From positions 1,145,385 through 1,209,384 of the forward strand of contig NZ_UIHB01000001.1 of assembly GCF_900476395.1 (NCBI RefSeq): a DNA stretch of 64,000 nucleotides, written 5' to 3'. The notes beneath the pieces were generated by a model that was not told the origin of the DNA, searched no databases, and saw only the letters and a list, made by a program, of their open reading frames with translations. This document shows, piece by piece, positions 18,339 through 28,588 of this stretch; positions within the stretch are counted from its first letter, which is position 1; every line of letters starts with the position of its first letter. Made by a program: the position numbers and the translations under genes. This DNA comes from Xanthomonas euroxanthea (GTDB lineage: Bacteria; Pseudomonadota; Gammaproteobacteria; Xanthomonadales; Xanthomonadaceae).

Positions 18339-18944
18339 ATGGAACTCGTTATCACGGGTAGCAACAACAAGGTCTCGGTCTCCGATGCCGTGTTCGGTCG
18401 CGAATTCAGCGAAGATCTGGTTCACCAGGTCGTCGTCGCTTATCGCAATGCCGGTCGCGCTGGTACCAAGGCACAGAAGACGCGTTCGGAAGTTGCGGGC
18501 ACGACCAAGAAGTCGAAGAAGCAGAAGGGCGGCGGTGCGCGTCATGGCGCGCTGACGGCTCCGATCTTCGTCGGCGGCGGCGTGACCTTCGCGGCCAAGC
18601 CGCGCAGCTTCGAACAGAAAGTCAACCGCAAGATGTACCGTGCGGCCATCTGCGCGATCTTCTCTGAGCTTAATCGCCAGGGTCGCCTGATGATCGTCGA
18701 TGCGTTCGACGTCGAAACCACCAAGACCCAGGGTCTGATCGAGAAGCTGAAGGGACTGGATGTGGGCAAGCGCCCGCTGATCGTCACCGAGGAAGCCTCC
18801 GAGCACCTGTATCTGTCCGCCCGCAATCTGCCGTATGTGCAGGTGCGTGATGTGCAGGGTCTGGATCCGGTCGCTCTGGTCGGGGCCGATACGGTCGTGA
18901 TCACCGCCGATGCGGTCAAGAAGGTCGAGGAGTGGCTGGCATGA
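18339..18944 (+). CDS. rplD: 50S ribosomal protein L4
   Basis: L4 lines the peptide exit tunnel and, in enterobacteria, represses the S10 operon. Two in-frame ATGs exist (18333 and 18339). The AGGAG at 18326-18330 lies 8 bases from the second and only 2 from the first, so 18339 is chosen (201 residues, MELVITG). The basic tunnel loop ([13 protein letters not shown]) is present. The stop overlaps the rplW start in ATGA. Confidence 0.98.
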
Positions 18945-19240
18945 GCAGCAACGAAAAAATCTTCAGCGTGCTGCGTGCTCCGCGAGTCTCCGAAAAGACC
19001 GCGCGCCTGCAGGAAATCTCCAACCAGTATGTCTTCGAAGTTTCGAACGAAGCCACCAAGGCCGATGTAAAGGCCGCGGTTGAGCAGCTGTTCGACGTCA
19101 AGGTCAAAGCGGTCAACGTGGTCAACGTCAAGGGCAAGAGCAAGTCCTTCCGTAACCGTGCTGGCAGCCGTGGCAATTGGCGCAAGGCGTACGTCCGCCT
19201 GGTTGATGGTCAGTCCATCGACGTAACGGCCAAGGCCTGA
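18941..19240 (+). CDS. rplW: 50S ribosomal protein L23
   Basis: This 99-residue protein sits at the tunnel exit and docks trigger factor and SRP. The start ATG 18941 overlaps the rplD stop by four bases (ATGA), implying translational coupling. A GTG nine bases upstream is in frame but less likely. Confidence 0.98.
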
Positions 19241-19250
19241 GGTCCATCCC

Positions 19251-20078
19251 ATGCCATTGATGAAGTTCAAACCCACCTCTCCCGGCCGTCGTTCCGCCGT
19301 GCGCGTGGTTACTCCCGATCTGCACAAGGGCGCACCGCACGCGGCGCTGCTCGATTCGCAGAGCAAGTCCGGTGGTCGTAACCACCATGGCCGCATCACC
19401 GTGCGTCACGTCGGTGGTGGTCATAAGCAGCACTACCGCATCATCGACTTCAAGCGCAACAAGGAAGGTATTCCGGCGCGTGTGGAGCGGATCGAATACG
19501 ATCCGAACCGTACCGCTCATATCGCCCTGCTGTGCTATGTCGATGGCGAGCGTCGCTACATCATCGCCCCCAAGGGCTTGAAGGCTGGCGATCAGGTCAT
19601 TGCCGGTGCCAACGCACCGATCAAGACCGGCAACACGCTGCCGCTGCGCAACATCCCGGTCGGTACGACGGTCCACGGTATCGAGCTGAAGCCGGGTAAG
19701 GGCGCTCAGATCGCACGTGCTGCCGGTGCAGCCGTCCAGCTGGTCGCTCGCGAAGGCATCTATGCCACGCTGCGTCTGCGCTCGGGCGAAATGCGCAAGG
19801 TGCCGGTCGAGTGCCGCGCCACCATCGGCGAAGTCGGCAACGACGAGCACAACCTCGAGAAGCTGGGCAAGGCTGGCGCCAAGCGCTGGCGCGGTGTTCG
19901 CCCGACCGTTCGCGGTGCGGCCATGAACCCGGTCGATCACCCGCACGGTGGTGGTGAGGCCAAGGCTGGCCAGGGTAATCCGCATCCGGTCACCCCGTGG
20001 GGTGTTCCGACCAAGGGTTACAAGACGCGCAAGAACAAGCGCACCCAGCAATTCATCGTCCGCGATCGTAGGGGCTAA
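19251..20078 (+). CDS. rplB: 50S ribosomal protein L2
   Basis: The 275-residue L2 is needed for subunit joining and peptidyl transfer. The conserved C-terminal stretch [18 protein letters not shown], with its essential histidine, is intact. It lies 10 bases after rplW and 6 before rpsS. Confidence 0.99.
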
Positions 20079-20084
20079 TCGACC

Positions 20085-20354
20085 ATGGCACGTTCACTCA
20101 AGAAGGGCCCGTTCGTCGATCACCACCTTGCAAAGAAGGTGGAGTCCGCTGCGGGTAGCAAGAAGCCGATCAAGACCTGGTCGCGCCGTTCGATGATCCT
20201 GCCGGAAATGGTAGGCATCACCATCGCCGTGCATAACGGCAAGAACCACATTCCGGTGCTCGTCAACGAGAATATGGTCGGCCACAAGCTCGGCGAATTT
20301 GCCGTCACCCGGACCTTCAAGGGTCACGGTGGCGACAAGAAGTCGAGCAGGTAA
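20085..20354 (+). CDS. rpsS: 30S ribosomal protein S19
   Basis: The 89-residue S19 of the 30S head starts [12 protein letters not shown], typical for the family, and ends in a basic tail ([10 protein letters not shown]). It forms the B1 bridge region with S13. Confidence 0.99.
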   Translation: MARSLKKGPFVDHHLAKKVESAAGSKKPIKTWSRRSMILPEMVGITIAVHNGKNHIPVLVNENMVGHKLGEFAVTRTFKGHGGDKKSSR

Positions 20355-20367
20355 GGGAGAGATGACG

Positions 20368-20703
20368 ATGGAAGCGAAAGCAATCCTGCGCACCGCGCGC
20401 ATCTCCCCGCAGAAGGCCCGCCTGGTCGCTGACCAGGTGCGTGGTTTGTCCGCCGAACGTGCGGTCAATCTGCTGAAGTTCTCGGATAAAAAGGCTGCGC
20501 ACCTGATCAAGAAGGTTGTGGAGTCGGCGATTGCCAATGCCGAGAACAATCAGGGCGCGGATGTCGACGAGCTGAAGGTCAAGACCATCATGGTTGATGA
20601 AGGTCCGTCCCTGAAGCGTTTCATGGCGCGGGCGAAAGGCCGCGGTACCCGCATCCTCAAGCGCACCAGTCACATCACTGTGATTGTCGGCGCCGCCAAG
20701 TAA
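20368..20703 (+). CDS. rplV: 50S ribosomal protein L22
   Basis: L22 lines the exit tunnel with L4. ATG 20368 ([19 protein letters not shown], 111 residues) is preferred over the ATG six bases earlier, because the GGGAGAG at 20355-20361 is better spaced. The same ATGACGATGGA start context occurs at rplD. The macrolide-related hairpin loop ([15 protein letters not shown]) is present. Confidence 0.98.
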   Translation: MEAKAILRTARISPQKARLVADQVRGLSAERAVNLLKFSDKKAAHLIKKVVESAIANAENNQGADVDELKVKTIMVDEGPSLKRFMARAKGRGTRILKRTSHITVIVGAAK

Positions 20704-20720
20704 GCGGAAAGGAAAAGACC

Positions 20721-21455
20721 ATGGGTCATAAAGTTCATCCGACTGGAATTCGCCTTGGCATCGCCAAGGACTGGAATTCCAAGTGGTACGCAAACAAGGC
20801 CGACTTCGCTGCCTATCTGGCAGCCGACCTGAAAGTGCGTGAAATGCTGCGCAAGAAGCTCGCGCAGGCAGGTATCAGCAAGATCTTGATCGAGCGCCCT
20901 GCCAAAACCGCCCGCGTGACCATTCACACCGCCCGTCCGGGCGTGGTGATCGGCAAGCGTGGCGAGGACATCGAAAAGCTGCGCAAGGAAGTGAGCGCGA
21001 TGATGGGTGTTCCTGCCCACATCAACGTCACCGAAGTGCGCAAGCCGGAGCTGGATGCGCAGCTGGTCGCCGAGTCGATCGCGCAGCAGCTTGAGCGTCG
21101 CATCATGTTCCGCCGTGCAATGAAGCGCTCGGTCGGCAACGCGATGCGCCTGGGTGCCCTGGGCATCAAGGTCAACGTGGCTGGCCGCCTCAACGGTGCA
21201 GAAATCGCCCGTTCGGAGTGGTACCGCGAAGGCCGCGTGCCGCTGCACACGCTACGTGCCGACATTGATTATGGTTTTGCCGAGGCGTCCACGACGTACG
21301 GCATCATCGGCATCAAGGTCTGGATCTATAAGGGTGAGGTCTTCGACTTCTCCCAGGTTGGCCAGGAGAAGCAGGACGACAGCCCGCGCAACGATCGTAA
21401 CGATCGCGGCGACCGTGGTGACCGTCCTTCGCGCCCGGCTCGTGAAGCGAGGTAA
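20721..21455 (+). CDS. rpsC: 30S ribosomal protein S3
   Basis: This 244-residue S3 has the KH domain ([15 protein letters not shown], about 74-88) and the C-terminal domain that lines the mRNA entry channel with helicase activity. The last 27 or so residues form an Asp/Arg/Asn-rich tail with repeated NDR and GDR triplets, absent from E. coli S3 (233 residues). rplP starts five bases after the stop. Confidence 0.99.
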
Positions 21456-21460
21456 CGGCA

Positions 21461-21874
21461 ATGTTGCAACCCAAGCGAACCAAATACCGCAAGATGCACA
21501 AGGGCCGTAACGACGGCCTGGCATGGAGCGGAAACGCCGTCAGCTTCGGCGAGTACGGCCTTAAGGCAACCGCGCACGGTCAGCTGACCGCGCGTCAGAT
21601 TGAAGCAGCACGTCGTACGATCAGCCGCCACGTCAAAAAGGGCGGCAAGATGTGGATCCGTGTGTTCCCCGACAAGCCGATCACCAAGAAGCCGATCGAA
21701 GTCCGCATGGGCTCCGGTAAGGGCAACGTGGAGTACTGGGTCGCGCAGATTCAGCCGGGCCGCATGATCTATGAAATCGAGGGGATTCCCGAAGATATCG
21801 CACGTGAGGCGTTCCGCCTTGCCGCCGCGAAATTGTCGGTGACCACCACTTTCGTGACCCGGACGGTGCGCTGA
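21461..21874 (+). CDS. rplP: 50S ribosomal protein L16
   Basis: The 137-residue L16 helps position A-site tRNA. The N-terminus [16 protein letters not shown] is canonical. The conserved arginine in the loop around WIRVFPDKP is present, the position hydroxylated by YcfD in some species. Its stop overlaps the rpmC start by one base (TGATG). Confidence 0.99.
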
Positions 21875-22059
21875 TGGATATCAAACAACTCCGCGAGAAG
21901 TCGGCTGACGAACTGAAGGCCCACCTGACCGATCTGCGTAAGGAGCAGTTCTCGCTCCGTATGCAGCAGGTCACCGGCCAGCTGCCGAAGACCCACGATA
22001 CCCGCCGGGTGCGCCGCGAGATTGCTCGCGTCAAGTACCTGCTCGGCAGCACCAAGTAA
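21874..22059 (+). CDS. rpmC: 50S ribosomal protein L29
   Basis: The 61-residue helical-hairpin protein lies near the tunnel exit beside L23. It starts within the rplP stop (TGATG), so reinitiation is likely. It is complete, ending LLGSTK. Confidence 0.98.
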   Translation: MDIKQLREKSADELKAHLTDLRKEQFSLRMQQVTGQLPKTHDTRRVRREIARVKYLLGSTK

Positions 22060-22070
22060 GGACGGCCGCG

Positions 22071-22340
22071 ATGAGCGACAACAACGAAAAGCAAACGCTG
22101 CGCACGGTCGAAGGCCGTGTCGTCAGCAACAAGATGGACAAGACGGTCACCGTGTTGGTGGAGCGCCAGGTCAAGCACCCGTTGTACGGTAAGTACATCA
22201 AGCGCTCGTCCAAGCTCCACGCACACGACGCCGACAATGCCTGCAACGAAGGCGACGTCGTGCGTGTGACCGAGATTGCTCCAATGTCCAAGACCAAGAA
22301 CTGGCGGGTGGTCGAAATCGTCACCCGTTCGGCCGAATAA
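22071..22340 (+). CDS. rpsQ: 30S ribosomal protein S17
   Basis: The 89-residue OB-fold protein binds 16S rRNA early in assembly. The family signature [18 protein letters not shown] is near residue 15. It is the last gene of the S10 group. rplN follows after only 14 bases, so S10 and spc genes probably form one transcript. Confidence 0.98.
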   Translation: MSDNNEKQTLRTVEGRVVSNKMDKTVTVLVERQVKHPLYGKYIKRSSKLHAHDADNACNEGDVVRVTEIAPMSKTKNWRVVEIVTRSAE

Positions 22341-22354
22341 GGGAGATCTGAATC

Positions 22355-22723
22355 ATGATCCAGATGCAGAGCTACCTCGATGTCGCCGACAATTCGGGTG
22401 CCAAGGAAGTGATGTGCATCAAGGTGCTGGGCGGCTCCAAGCGCCGCTACGCACACATTGGCGACATCATCAAGGTGACCGTCAAGGACGCCATTCCGCG
22501 TGGCAAGGTCAAGAAGGGCGAAGTCTACGACGCCGTCGTGGTGCGTACCCGCAAGGGTGTGCGCCGTCCCGACGGTTCGCTGATCCGCTTCGATGGCAAC
22601 GCCGCTGTGCTGTTGAACAATAAGCAGGAGCCGATCGGGACCCGCATCTTCGGGCCGGTGACGCGCGAGCTGCGTTCCGAGAAGTTCATGAAGATCGTCT
22701 CGCTCGCTCCCGAAGTGCTGTGA
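22355..22723 (+). CDS. rplN: 50S ribosomal protein L14
   Basis: The 122-residue L14 forms bridge B8 and binds the silencing factor RsfS in other bacteria. The start [19 protein letters not shown] is canonical. It opens the spc gene group. Confidence 0.99.
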
Positions 22724-22738
22724 GCGGAGGACATATAC

Positions 22739-23056
22739 ATGGCTAACCGTATCAAGAAGGGCGACCAGGTCGTCATCAACACCGGCAAGGACAAGGGTAA
22801 GCAGGGTGAAGTTGTGCGTGTGGACGGCGATCGCGTGATCGTCTCCAATGCCAACGTCATCAAGCGCCACACCAAGCCGAACCCGCAGGCGGGTGTCGCC
22901 GGCGGCGTGGTCGAGCGTGAAGCGTCGATCCATATCTCCAACGTCAATATCGTCAACCCGGCAACGGGCAAGGGCGAGCGCGTTGGCTTCAAGGTGCTGG
23001 AGGATGGACGCAAATTGCGTGTGTTCCGCTCCAGCGGTGAGGCGCTCGACGCCTGA
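22739..23056 (+). CDS. rplX: 50S ribosomal protein L24
   Basis: The 105-residue assembly initiator for the 50S subunit has the KOW motif at its N-terminus ([19 protein letters not shown]). A GCGGAGGAC ribosome site precedes ATG 22739. Confidence 0.99.
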
Positions 23057-23067
23057 GGAATGCGATC

Positions 23068-23610
23068 ATGAACACTCGTCTCGAAAAGTTTTACAAGGAA
23101 AACGTGGTGCCGGCCCTGATGAAGGAATTCGGCTACACCAATCCGATGGAAGTGCCGAAGCTGGTCAAGGTCACGCTCAACATGGGCGTGGGCGAGGCGG
23201 CTACCAACAAGAAGATTCTGGAAAATGCGGTCGCCGACATGTCCAAGATCTCCGGCCAGAAGCCGGTGGTCACCAAGTCGCGCGTCTCGGTCGCATCGTT
23301 CAAGATTCGTGACGGTTGGCCGATCGGCTGCAAGACCACCTTGCGTCGCGCCAAGATGTACGAGTTTCTGGATCGTCTGATCAACATCTCGCTGCCGCGC
23401 GTGCGCGACTTCCGTGGTGTTTCCGGTCGCTCCTTTGACGGTCGTGGCAACTTCAACATGGGTGTGAAGGAACAGATCATCTTCCCGGAAATCGACTTCG
23501 ACGCCGTCGACGCGATTCGCGGTATGGATATCGCCATCACCACCACCGCCAAGACGGATGCGGAAGCGAAGGCGCTGCTGGCAGCGTTCAAGTTCCCGTT
23601 CCGTAACTGA
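23068..23610 (+). CDS. rplE: 50S ribosomal protein L5
   Basis: The 180-residue L5 binds 5S rRNA and contacts the P-site tRNA. The segments [14 protein letters not shown] and [18 protein letters not shown] are typical. In E. coli, S8 represses the spc operon by binding near the start of rplE. I did not verify a comparable site. Confidence 0.99.
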
Positions 23611-23628
23611 CCGTCGAGGACATCCGAA

Positions 23629-23934
23629 ATGGCAAAGACCTCCATGATCCACCGCGACATCAAGCGTGCAAAGCTGGCGAAGAAATTCGCCGGCAAGCGT
23701 GATGCGCTGAAGAAGATCCTCTCCAGTCAGGATGCGTCCTACGAAGAGAAGATCGATGCGTCGACCAAGCTGCAGAAGCTGCCGCGCGATTCGTCGCCGA
23801 GCCGCCACCGCAACCGTTGCGAGCTGTCCGGCCGTCCGCGCGGTGTCTACCGCAAGTTCGGTTTGGGTCGCAACATGCTGCGTAAGGCCACGATGAACGG
23901 TGACGTTCCGGGCCTGCGCAAGGCAAGCTGGTAA
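23629..23934 (+). CDS. rpsN: 30S ribosomal protein S14 (zinc-independent form)
   Basis: The 101-residue S14 lacks the paired CXXC motifs, so it is the long, zinc-free type. It belongs to the 30S head. After it the operon is interrupted by 205 bases containing a terminator-like hairpin and a promoter-like -10 box before rpsH. Confidence 0.99.
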
Positions 23935-23990
23935 CAGCATTGCCGGCCGTTTGCGGCCGGCTTGAACAGGATCGTTCTGTTCAACAGGGG

Positions 23991-24014
23991 AGTCCGACGC
24001 AAGTCGGGCTCTTT
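23991..24014 (+). terminator. Terminator-like hairpin inside the spc operon (rpsN-rpsH)
   Basis: AGTCCGAC, tetraloop GCAA and GTCGGGCT (one G-U) are followed by CTTTT. A second hairpin (GCCGGCCG/CGGCCGGC, 23943-23962) stands just upstream. Such a strong signal within spc is unexpected. Confidence 0.65.
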
Positions 24015-24019
24015 TGTCG

Positions 24020-24025
24020 TATACT
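24020..24025 (+). promoter_or_regulatory. Possible internal spc promoter (-10 box)
   Basis: TATACT followed by TTCCG matches the -10 context of the str promoter. No good -35 box lies 16-18 bases upstream, because the terminator-like hairpin occupies that space. Downstream of it, TCCTGG (24069-24074) and CCAGGA (24083-24088) form a further hairpin in the 115-base leader of rpsH. Confidence 0.4.
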
Positions 24026-24139
24026 TCCGCTTCTGTCTTGCCCGCATGGGCGCGGCATGGCGTAAAGGGTCCTGGCCCATCCCCAGGAAAACACAAGATT
24101 TTCGCGAAAGCGGATATCGGTGCACTCAAAGGTACTCAT

Positions 24140-24538
24140 ATGAGCATGACTGATCCCATCGCCGACCTGCTGGTACGCATCAAGAATGCGGCCGCGGTTG
24201 GTAAGCAGACGGTGAAATTGCCGTCGTCCAAGATCAAGGTTGCGATCGCCCAGGTCCTGAAGGACGAGGGTTACATCACCGACCTGCGCGTGACAGCGAC
24301 CGAGAACAACAAGTCGGAGCTGGAAATCGTGCTGAAGTATTTCGAAGGCCGTCCGGTCATCGAGACCCTGAAGCGTTTCTCGCGCTCGGGTCTGCGCCAG
24401 TACCGCGGCAAGACCGAGCTGCCCAAGGTCCTGGGTGGCCTGGGTATCGCTATCATCTCCACGTCGAAGGGCATCATGACCGATGCGCAGGCTCGCGAAG
24501 CCGGCGTTGGTGGTGAAGTCCTGTGCTTCGTGGCCTAA
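24140..24538 (+). CDS. rpsH: 30S ribosomal protein S8
   Basis: This 132-residue protein binds the central domain of 16S rRNA and is the known autoregulator of spc operons. The start ATG 24140 ([17 protein letters not shown]) has AAAGG seven bases upstream. A longer in-frame extension to 24014 crosses the hairpins and is rejected. The C-terminal [23 protein letters not shown] is typical. Confidence 0.98.
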
Positions 24539-24553
24539 GGGAAGGAATCGATC

Positions 24554-25081
24554 ATGTCCCGTGTAGCCAAGAAGCCTGTTTCCCTTCCGAAGGGTGTTGA
24601 ACTCAACGTCCAGCCCGAGCTGGTCAGCGTCAAGGGCCCGAAGGGCACCCTGACCCTGCCGAAGCCGACTGGCGTCGAAATCGCCATCGACGGCGACGTT
24701 GCCACGCTGTCGGCCAATGACCCGTCGCAGATCGCCATCACCGGTACCGTGCGCGCCATCCTGGCCAACATGGTCAAGGGTGTGTCCGAAGGCTTCGAGC
24801 GCAAGCTCGAGCTGGTCGGCGTCGGTTACCGCGCCGCCATGCAGGGCAAGGATCTGAGCCTGGCGCTCGGTTTCTCGCATCCGCTGGTGTTCGTGGCGCC
24901 GGAAGGCATCACGCTGTCGACCCCGACCCAGACCGAGATCGTGGTCCAGGGCGCCGACAAGCAGCGCGTCGGCGAAGTCGCCGCCAAGATTCGCGGTTTC
25001 CGTCCGCCGGAGCCCTACAAGGGCAAGGGTGTGAAGTACGCCGGTGAAGTCATCATTCGCAAGGAAGCCAAGAAGGCGTAA
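24554..25081 (+). CDS. rplF: 50S ribosomal protein L6
   Basis: The 175-residue L6 lies near the factor-binding site. Two repeated domains are present, and the C-terminal signature [14 protein letters not shown] is intact. A terminator-like hairpin follows at 25101. Confidence 0.99.
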   Translation: MSRVAKKPVSLPKGVELNVQPELVSVKGPKGTLTLPKPTGVEIAIDGDVATLSANDPSQIAITGTVRAILANMVKGVSEGFERKLELVGVGYRAAMQGKDLSLALGFSHPLVFVAPEGITLSTPTQTEIVVQGADKQRVGEVAAKIRGFRPPEPYKGKGVKYAGEVIIRKEAKKA

Positions 25082-25100
25082 CGCAGGTCCCTCTGCTAGG

Positions 25101-25127
25101 AGCCCGGCCATCCATGGCCGGACTTTT
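25101..25127 (+). terminator. Terminator-like hairpin between rplF and rplR
   Basis: CCGGCCAT-CC-ATGGCCGG is a perfect 8-bp stem, extended by flanking AG/CT, and followed by CTTTTC. It stands inside the spc operon, 20 bases after rplF. Confidence 0.6.
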
Positions 25128-25171
25128 CGATGCAAAAGCCTGCTTCCTTCAGCTTCCGTAGGATAAATATC

Positions 25172-25531
25172 ATGAGCATCAACAAGAACATCGCCCGTCT
25201 GCGTCGCGCCAAGTCCACCCGTTCGCACATCCGTGAGCTGGGCGTCGCTCGCCTGTCGGTGCTGCGCACCGGCCAGCATCTGTATGCGCAGGTCTTCACC
25301 GCCGACGGTTCCAAGGTGATCGCCGCGGCGAACACCCTGCAGGCCGACGTCAAGGAAGGCCTGAAGAACGGCAAGAACAGCGATGCGGCCGTCAAGGTCG
25401 GCAAGCTGATCGCCGAGCGTGCCAAGGCTGCGGGCATCGAGAAGGTCGCGTTCGACCGCTCGGGCTACCGCTACCATGGCCGTATCAAGGCGCTGGCCGA
25501 TGCAGCTCGCGAAGGCGGCCTGCAGTTCTAA
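25172..25531 (+). CDS. rplR: 50S ribosomal protein L18
   Basis: The 119-residue L18 binds 5S rRNA with L5 and L25. The start ATG 25172 ([19 protein letters not shown]) has AGGAT upstream. The in-frame codon at 25130 lies in the preceding leader and is rejected. The C-terminal [26 protein letters not shown] is canonical. Confidence 0.98.
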   Translation: MSINKNIARLRRAKSTRSHIRELGVARLSVLRTGQHLYAQVFTADGSKVIAAANTLQADVKEGLKNGKNSDAAVKVGKLIAERAKAAGIEKVAFDRSGYRYHGRIKALADAAREGGLQF

Positions 25532-25539
25532 GCACTGCT

Positions 25540-25590
25540 GCGGACGTGGCCACCGGTCACGTCCGCGATACCGCCGGCAGGGAGATGCCG
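25540..25590 (+). promoter_or_regulatory. Two hairpins in the rplR-rpsE spacer
   Basis: GCGGACGTG (25540-25548) pairs perfectly with CACGTCCGC (25558-25566). CCGGCA and TGCCGG near 25574-25590 form a second stem. No T-run is present. The spacer of 158 bases is unusually long for this operon. Confidence 0.5.
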
Positions 25591-25689
25591 GACCGTCCCG
25601 TACTTTTGCAACGGAGCCGGGAACACCGCGTGACTTCACAACCATAAGCGGCTTCGAGCCGTACATACTCAATCAATCAAGGAATCAAG

Positions 25690-26232
25690 ATGGCAGAAGA
25701 ACGTGCACCGCGGGGTCGTGATCGCGACCGTAACCGCGAAGAGAAAGTCGACGATGGCATGATCGAAAAGCTGGTCGCGGTCAATCGCGTCAGCAAGACA
25801 GTCAAGGGCGGTCGCCAGTTCACCTTCACCGCGCTGACCGTGGTCGGCGATGGTCTGGGCAAGGTCGGTTTCGGGTATGGCAAGGCGCGCGAAGTGCCGG
25901 TCGCCATTCAGAAGTCGATGGAACAGGCGCGCAAGAACCTGGCCACCGTCGATCTGAACAACGGTACCTTGTGGCATGCCGTCAAGTCCGGCCATGGCGC
26001 AGCACGCGTCTACATGCAGCCGGCCTCGGAAGGTACGGGCGTCATCGCCGGCGGCGCCATGCGCGCTGTGCTGGAAGCGGTTGGCGTCAAGAACGTGCTG
26101 GCCAAGGCGGTTGGTTCGCGTAACCCGATCAACCTGGTCCGTGCAACCCTGAAGGGTCTGTCGGAAGTGCAGTCGCCGGCGCGTGTTGCGGCCAAGCGCG
26201 GCAAGAAGGTGGAGGAGCTCAACCATGGCTAA
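25690..26232 (+). CDS. rpsE: 30S ribosomal protein S5
   Basis: The 180-residue S5 functions in decoding fidelity and mRNA unwinding. An Arg/Glu-rich N-terminal extension (about residues 1-18) precedes the dsRBD-like domain ([17 protein letters not shown]). The last eight bases overlap the start of rpmD. Confidence 0.98.
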
Positions 26233-26416
26233 GGACACCAACAAGACCGTGACGGTGCGCCTGGTGCGTGGCCTGCGTGGAACCCAGTCGCGTCACCGCC
26301 TGTCGGTGCGTGCGTTGGGCCTGAATAAGCTCAACGATGTGCGTGAACTGAAGGACAGCCCGCAGGTTCGCGGCCTGATCAACACCGTTCACTACCTCGT
26401 CAAGGTTGAGGACTAA
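26225..26416 (+). CDS. rpmD: 50S ribosomal protein L30
   Basis: The 63-residue L30 starts at ATG 26225 ([16 protein letters not shown]), overlapping the end of rpsE by eight bases, with GGAGG 26213-26217 upstream. It is complete, ending VHYLVKVED. Confidence 0.97.
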
Positions 26417-26420
26417 TCCC

Positions 26421-26864
26421 ATGACTTTGCATCTCAATGACCTCAAGCCCGCCGCCGGCGCCCGCACCGAGCGCACCCGCGTCGGCCGTGGCATCGGCTC
26501 CGGCCTTGGCAAGACCTGTGGCCGCGGCCACAAGGGTTCGTTCGCGCGCAAGGGCGGCGGCAAGATCAAGGCCGGCTTCGAAGGCGGCCAGACCCCGATG
26601 CAGCGTCGTCTGCCGAAGATCGGTTTCCGTTCGAAGATGGCGCGTGACAGTGCCGAAGTGTTGTCCTACCAGCTGGACAAGCTGGAAGCCGGTGAGATCG
26701 ACTTTGCAGCGCTGCGTGCGGCCAATCTGGTCCCGAGCCGCGCCAAGAAAGCGAAGATCGTGCTGAAGGGCGAGCTGAGCAAGAAGTTCGTGCTGAAGGG
26801 CGTGGCCGCAAGTGCAGGCGCCAAGGCAGCAATCGAAGCTGCCGGCGGCAGCGTAGAGGAGTAA
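26421..26864 (+). CDS. rplO: 50S ribosomal protein L15
   Basis: The 147-residue L15 is a late assembly protein. The start ATG 26421 ([20 protein letters not shown]) is four bases after rpmD. The Gly/Arg/Lys-rich rRNA-penetrating region ([18 protein letters not shown]) follows. secY begins seven bases after the stop. Confidence 0.98.
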   Translation: MTLHLNDLKPAAGARTERTRVGRGIGSGLGKTCGRGHKGSFARKGGGKIKAGFEGGQTPMQRRLPKIGFRSKMARDSAEVLSYQLDKLEAGEIDFAALRAANLVPSRAKKAKIVLKGELSKKFVLKGVAASAGAKAAIEAAGGSVEE

Positions 26865-26871
26865 TCGGCAG

Positions 26872-28239
26872 ATGGCGCAGGCTGGCATTGGTAACCTCGG
26901 TGGCGGGCTCGGCAAGTTCACGGAACTTCGCCAGCGGCTGCTGTTCGTCCTCGGGGCATTGATCGTCTATCGCATCGGCTGCTATGTGCCGGTGCCGGGC
27001 GTGAATCCCGATGCCATGCTTTCGTTGATGCAGGCGCAGGGCGGCGGCATCGTGGACATGTTCAACATGTTCTCGGGCGGCGCCCTGCACCGTTTCAGTA
27101 TTTTTGCGTTGAACGTGATGCCGTACATCTCGGCATCGATCGTGATCCAGTTGGCCACGCACATCTTTCCCGCCCTCAAGGCGATGCAGAAGGAAGGCGA
27201 ATCCGGCCGACGCAAGATCACCCAGTATTCGCGCATCGGTGCGGTGCTTCTGGCAGTGGTGCAGGGCGGTAGTATCGCGCTGGCACTGCAGAATCAGACC
27301 GCGCCCGGTGGCGCTCCGGTGGTGTATGCGCCGGGCATGGGCTTCGTGCTCACCGCAGTGATCGCGCTGACCGCCGGCACCATCTTCCTGATGTGGGTGG
27401 GCGAGCAGGTCACCGAGCGTGGCATCGGCAACGGCGTGTCGCTGATCATCTTCGCCGGCATCGTGGCGGGTCTTCCGTCGGCGGCGATCCAGACCGTCGA
27501 GGCCTTCCGCGAAGGCAATCTGAGCTTCATTTCACTGCTGCTGATCGTCATCACCATTCTGGCCTTCACGCTGTTTGTGGTGTTCGTCGAACGCGGGCAG
27601 CGACGTATCACGGTCAACTACGCGCGCCGCCAGGGCGGTCGCAATGCGTACATGAACCAGACCTCGTTCCTGCCGCTGAAGCTCAATATGGCAGGCGTGA
27701 TTCCGCCGATCTTCGCCTCCAGCATCCTCGCCTTCCCGGCGACGCTGTCGATGTGGTCCGGTCAGGCGGCGTCCGGCAGTGGCGTGGGCTCCTGGCTGCA
27801 GAAGATCGCCAATGCGCTCGGGCCGGGCGAGCCGGTGCACATGCTGGTGTTTGCGGCACTGATCATCGGCTTTGCGTTCTTCTACACCGCGCTGGTGTTC
27901 AACTCGCAGGAAACCGCCGACAACCTCAAGAAGTCGGGCGCGCTGATTCCGGGCATCCGCCCTGGCAAGGCGACGGCGGATTATGTGGACGGCGTGCTGA
28001 CACGTCTGACCGCAGCGGGTTCGTTGTACCTGGTGATCGTCTGCCTGCTGCCGGAAATCATGCGCACGCAGCTGGGCACCTCGTTCCACTTCGGTGGTAC
28101 GTCGTTGCTGATCGCCGTGGTGGTGGTGATGGACTTCATTGCGCAGATCCAGGCGCATCTGATGTCGCATCAGTACGAGAGCCTGCTGAAGAAGGCCAAC
28201 CTCAAGGGTGGCTCGCGCGGCGGTCTGGCGCGCAGTTAA
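26872..28239 (+). CDS. secY: Protein translocase subunit SecY
   Basis: The 455-residue channel subunit of the Sec translocon has about ten hydrophobic membrane segments. The first begins near residue 23 after the cytoplasmic N-terminus, and the plug-helix region includes [24 protein letters not shown]. The C-terminal cytosolic tail ends in basic residues. It is the last spc gene here. rpmJ (L36), which follows secY in E. coli, is not present before rpsM. Confidence 0.99.
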   Translation: MAQAGIGNLGGGLGKFTELRQRLLFVLGALIVYRIGCYVPVPGVNPDAMLSLMQAQGGGIVDMFNMFSGGALHRFSIFALNVMPYISASIVIQLATHIFPALKAMQKEGESGRRKITQYSRIGAVLLAVVQGGSIALALQNQTAPGGAPVVYAPGMGFVLTAVIALTAGTIFLMWVGEQVTERGIGNGVSLIIFAGIVAGLPSAAIQTVEAFREGNLSFISLLLIVITILAFTLFVVFVERGQRRITVNYARRQGGRNAYMNQTSFLPLKLNMAGVIPPIFASSILAFPATLSMWSGQAASGSGVGSWLQKIANALGPGEPVHMLVFAALIIGFAFFYTALVFNSQETADNLKKSGALIPGIRPGKATADYVDGVLTRLTAAGSLYLVIVCLLPEIMRTQLGTSFHFGGTSLLIAVVVVMDFIAQIQAHLMSHQYESLLKKANLKGGSRGGLARS

Positions 28240-28588
28240 GTCTCGCGGGCGGTTAGGTGGTACACTAGATCTTCATTGCGTGAAGACGGCCTGGTTCCCG
28301 GGCCACGATCTTCCGATCAGAAGGGCGGCTCGCGCGACGTCTCGCGCGCGGGTGTGACGAGGTGGTCCTGTGCGGGAGTAGTACAGGCGATTCGGAGAAG
28401 TTTTCTGGATCAACATCGTCCGGCGCCGGAGCGAGGGCACACTCCCCACGCCGGGTCCATGGAACTTTTGGTTCCACGGGCTTCAAAGCAATCCGAGGCC
28501 TTGCTACAATTCCGAGTTCACTTTTGATCCATCCTGCCGGATGGCGCCTGGGCGCTGTCGGGCCATCACTCAGTTGGAGAATCGCGTC
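28240..28588 (+). promoter_or_regulatory. secY-rpsM spacer: alpha-operon leader
   Basis: This 349-base gap holds no convincing gene; rpmJ is absent. GGAAC/GTTCC (around 28460-28475) makes a small stem. A promoter lies at 28482-28510, giving a leader of about 70 bases. In E. coli, S4 represses the alpha operon through a leader pseudoknot. The spacer could contain such a site, but I cannot identify one. Confidence 0.5.
28482..28510 (+). promoter_or_regulatory. Probable alpha-operon promoter
   Basis: TTCAAA (28482-28487), a 17-base spacer and TACAAT (28505-28510) resemble a sigma-70 promoter about 80 bases before rpsM. Confidence 0.6.
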
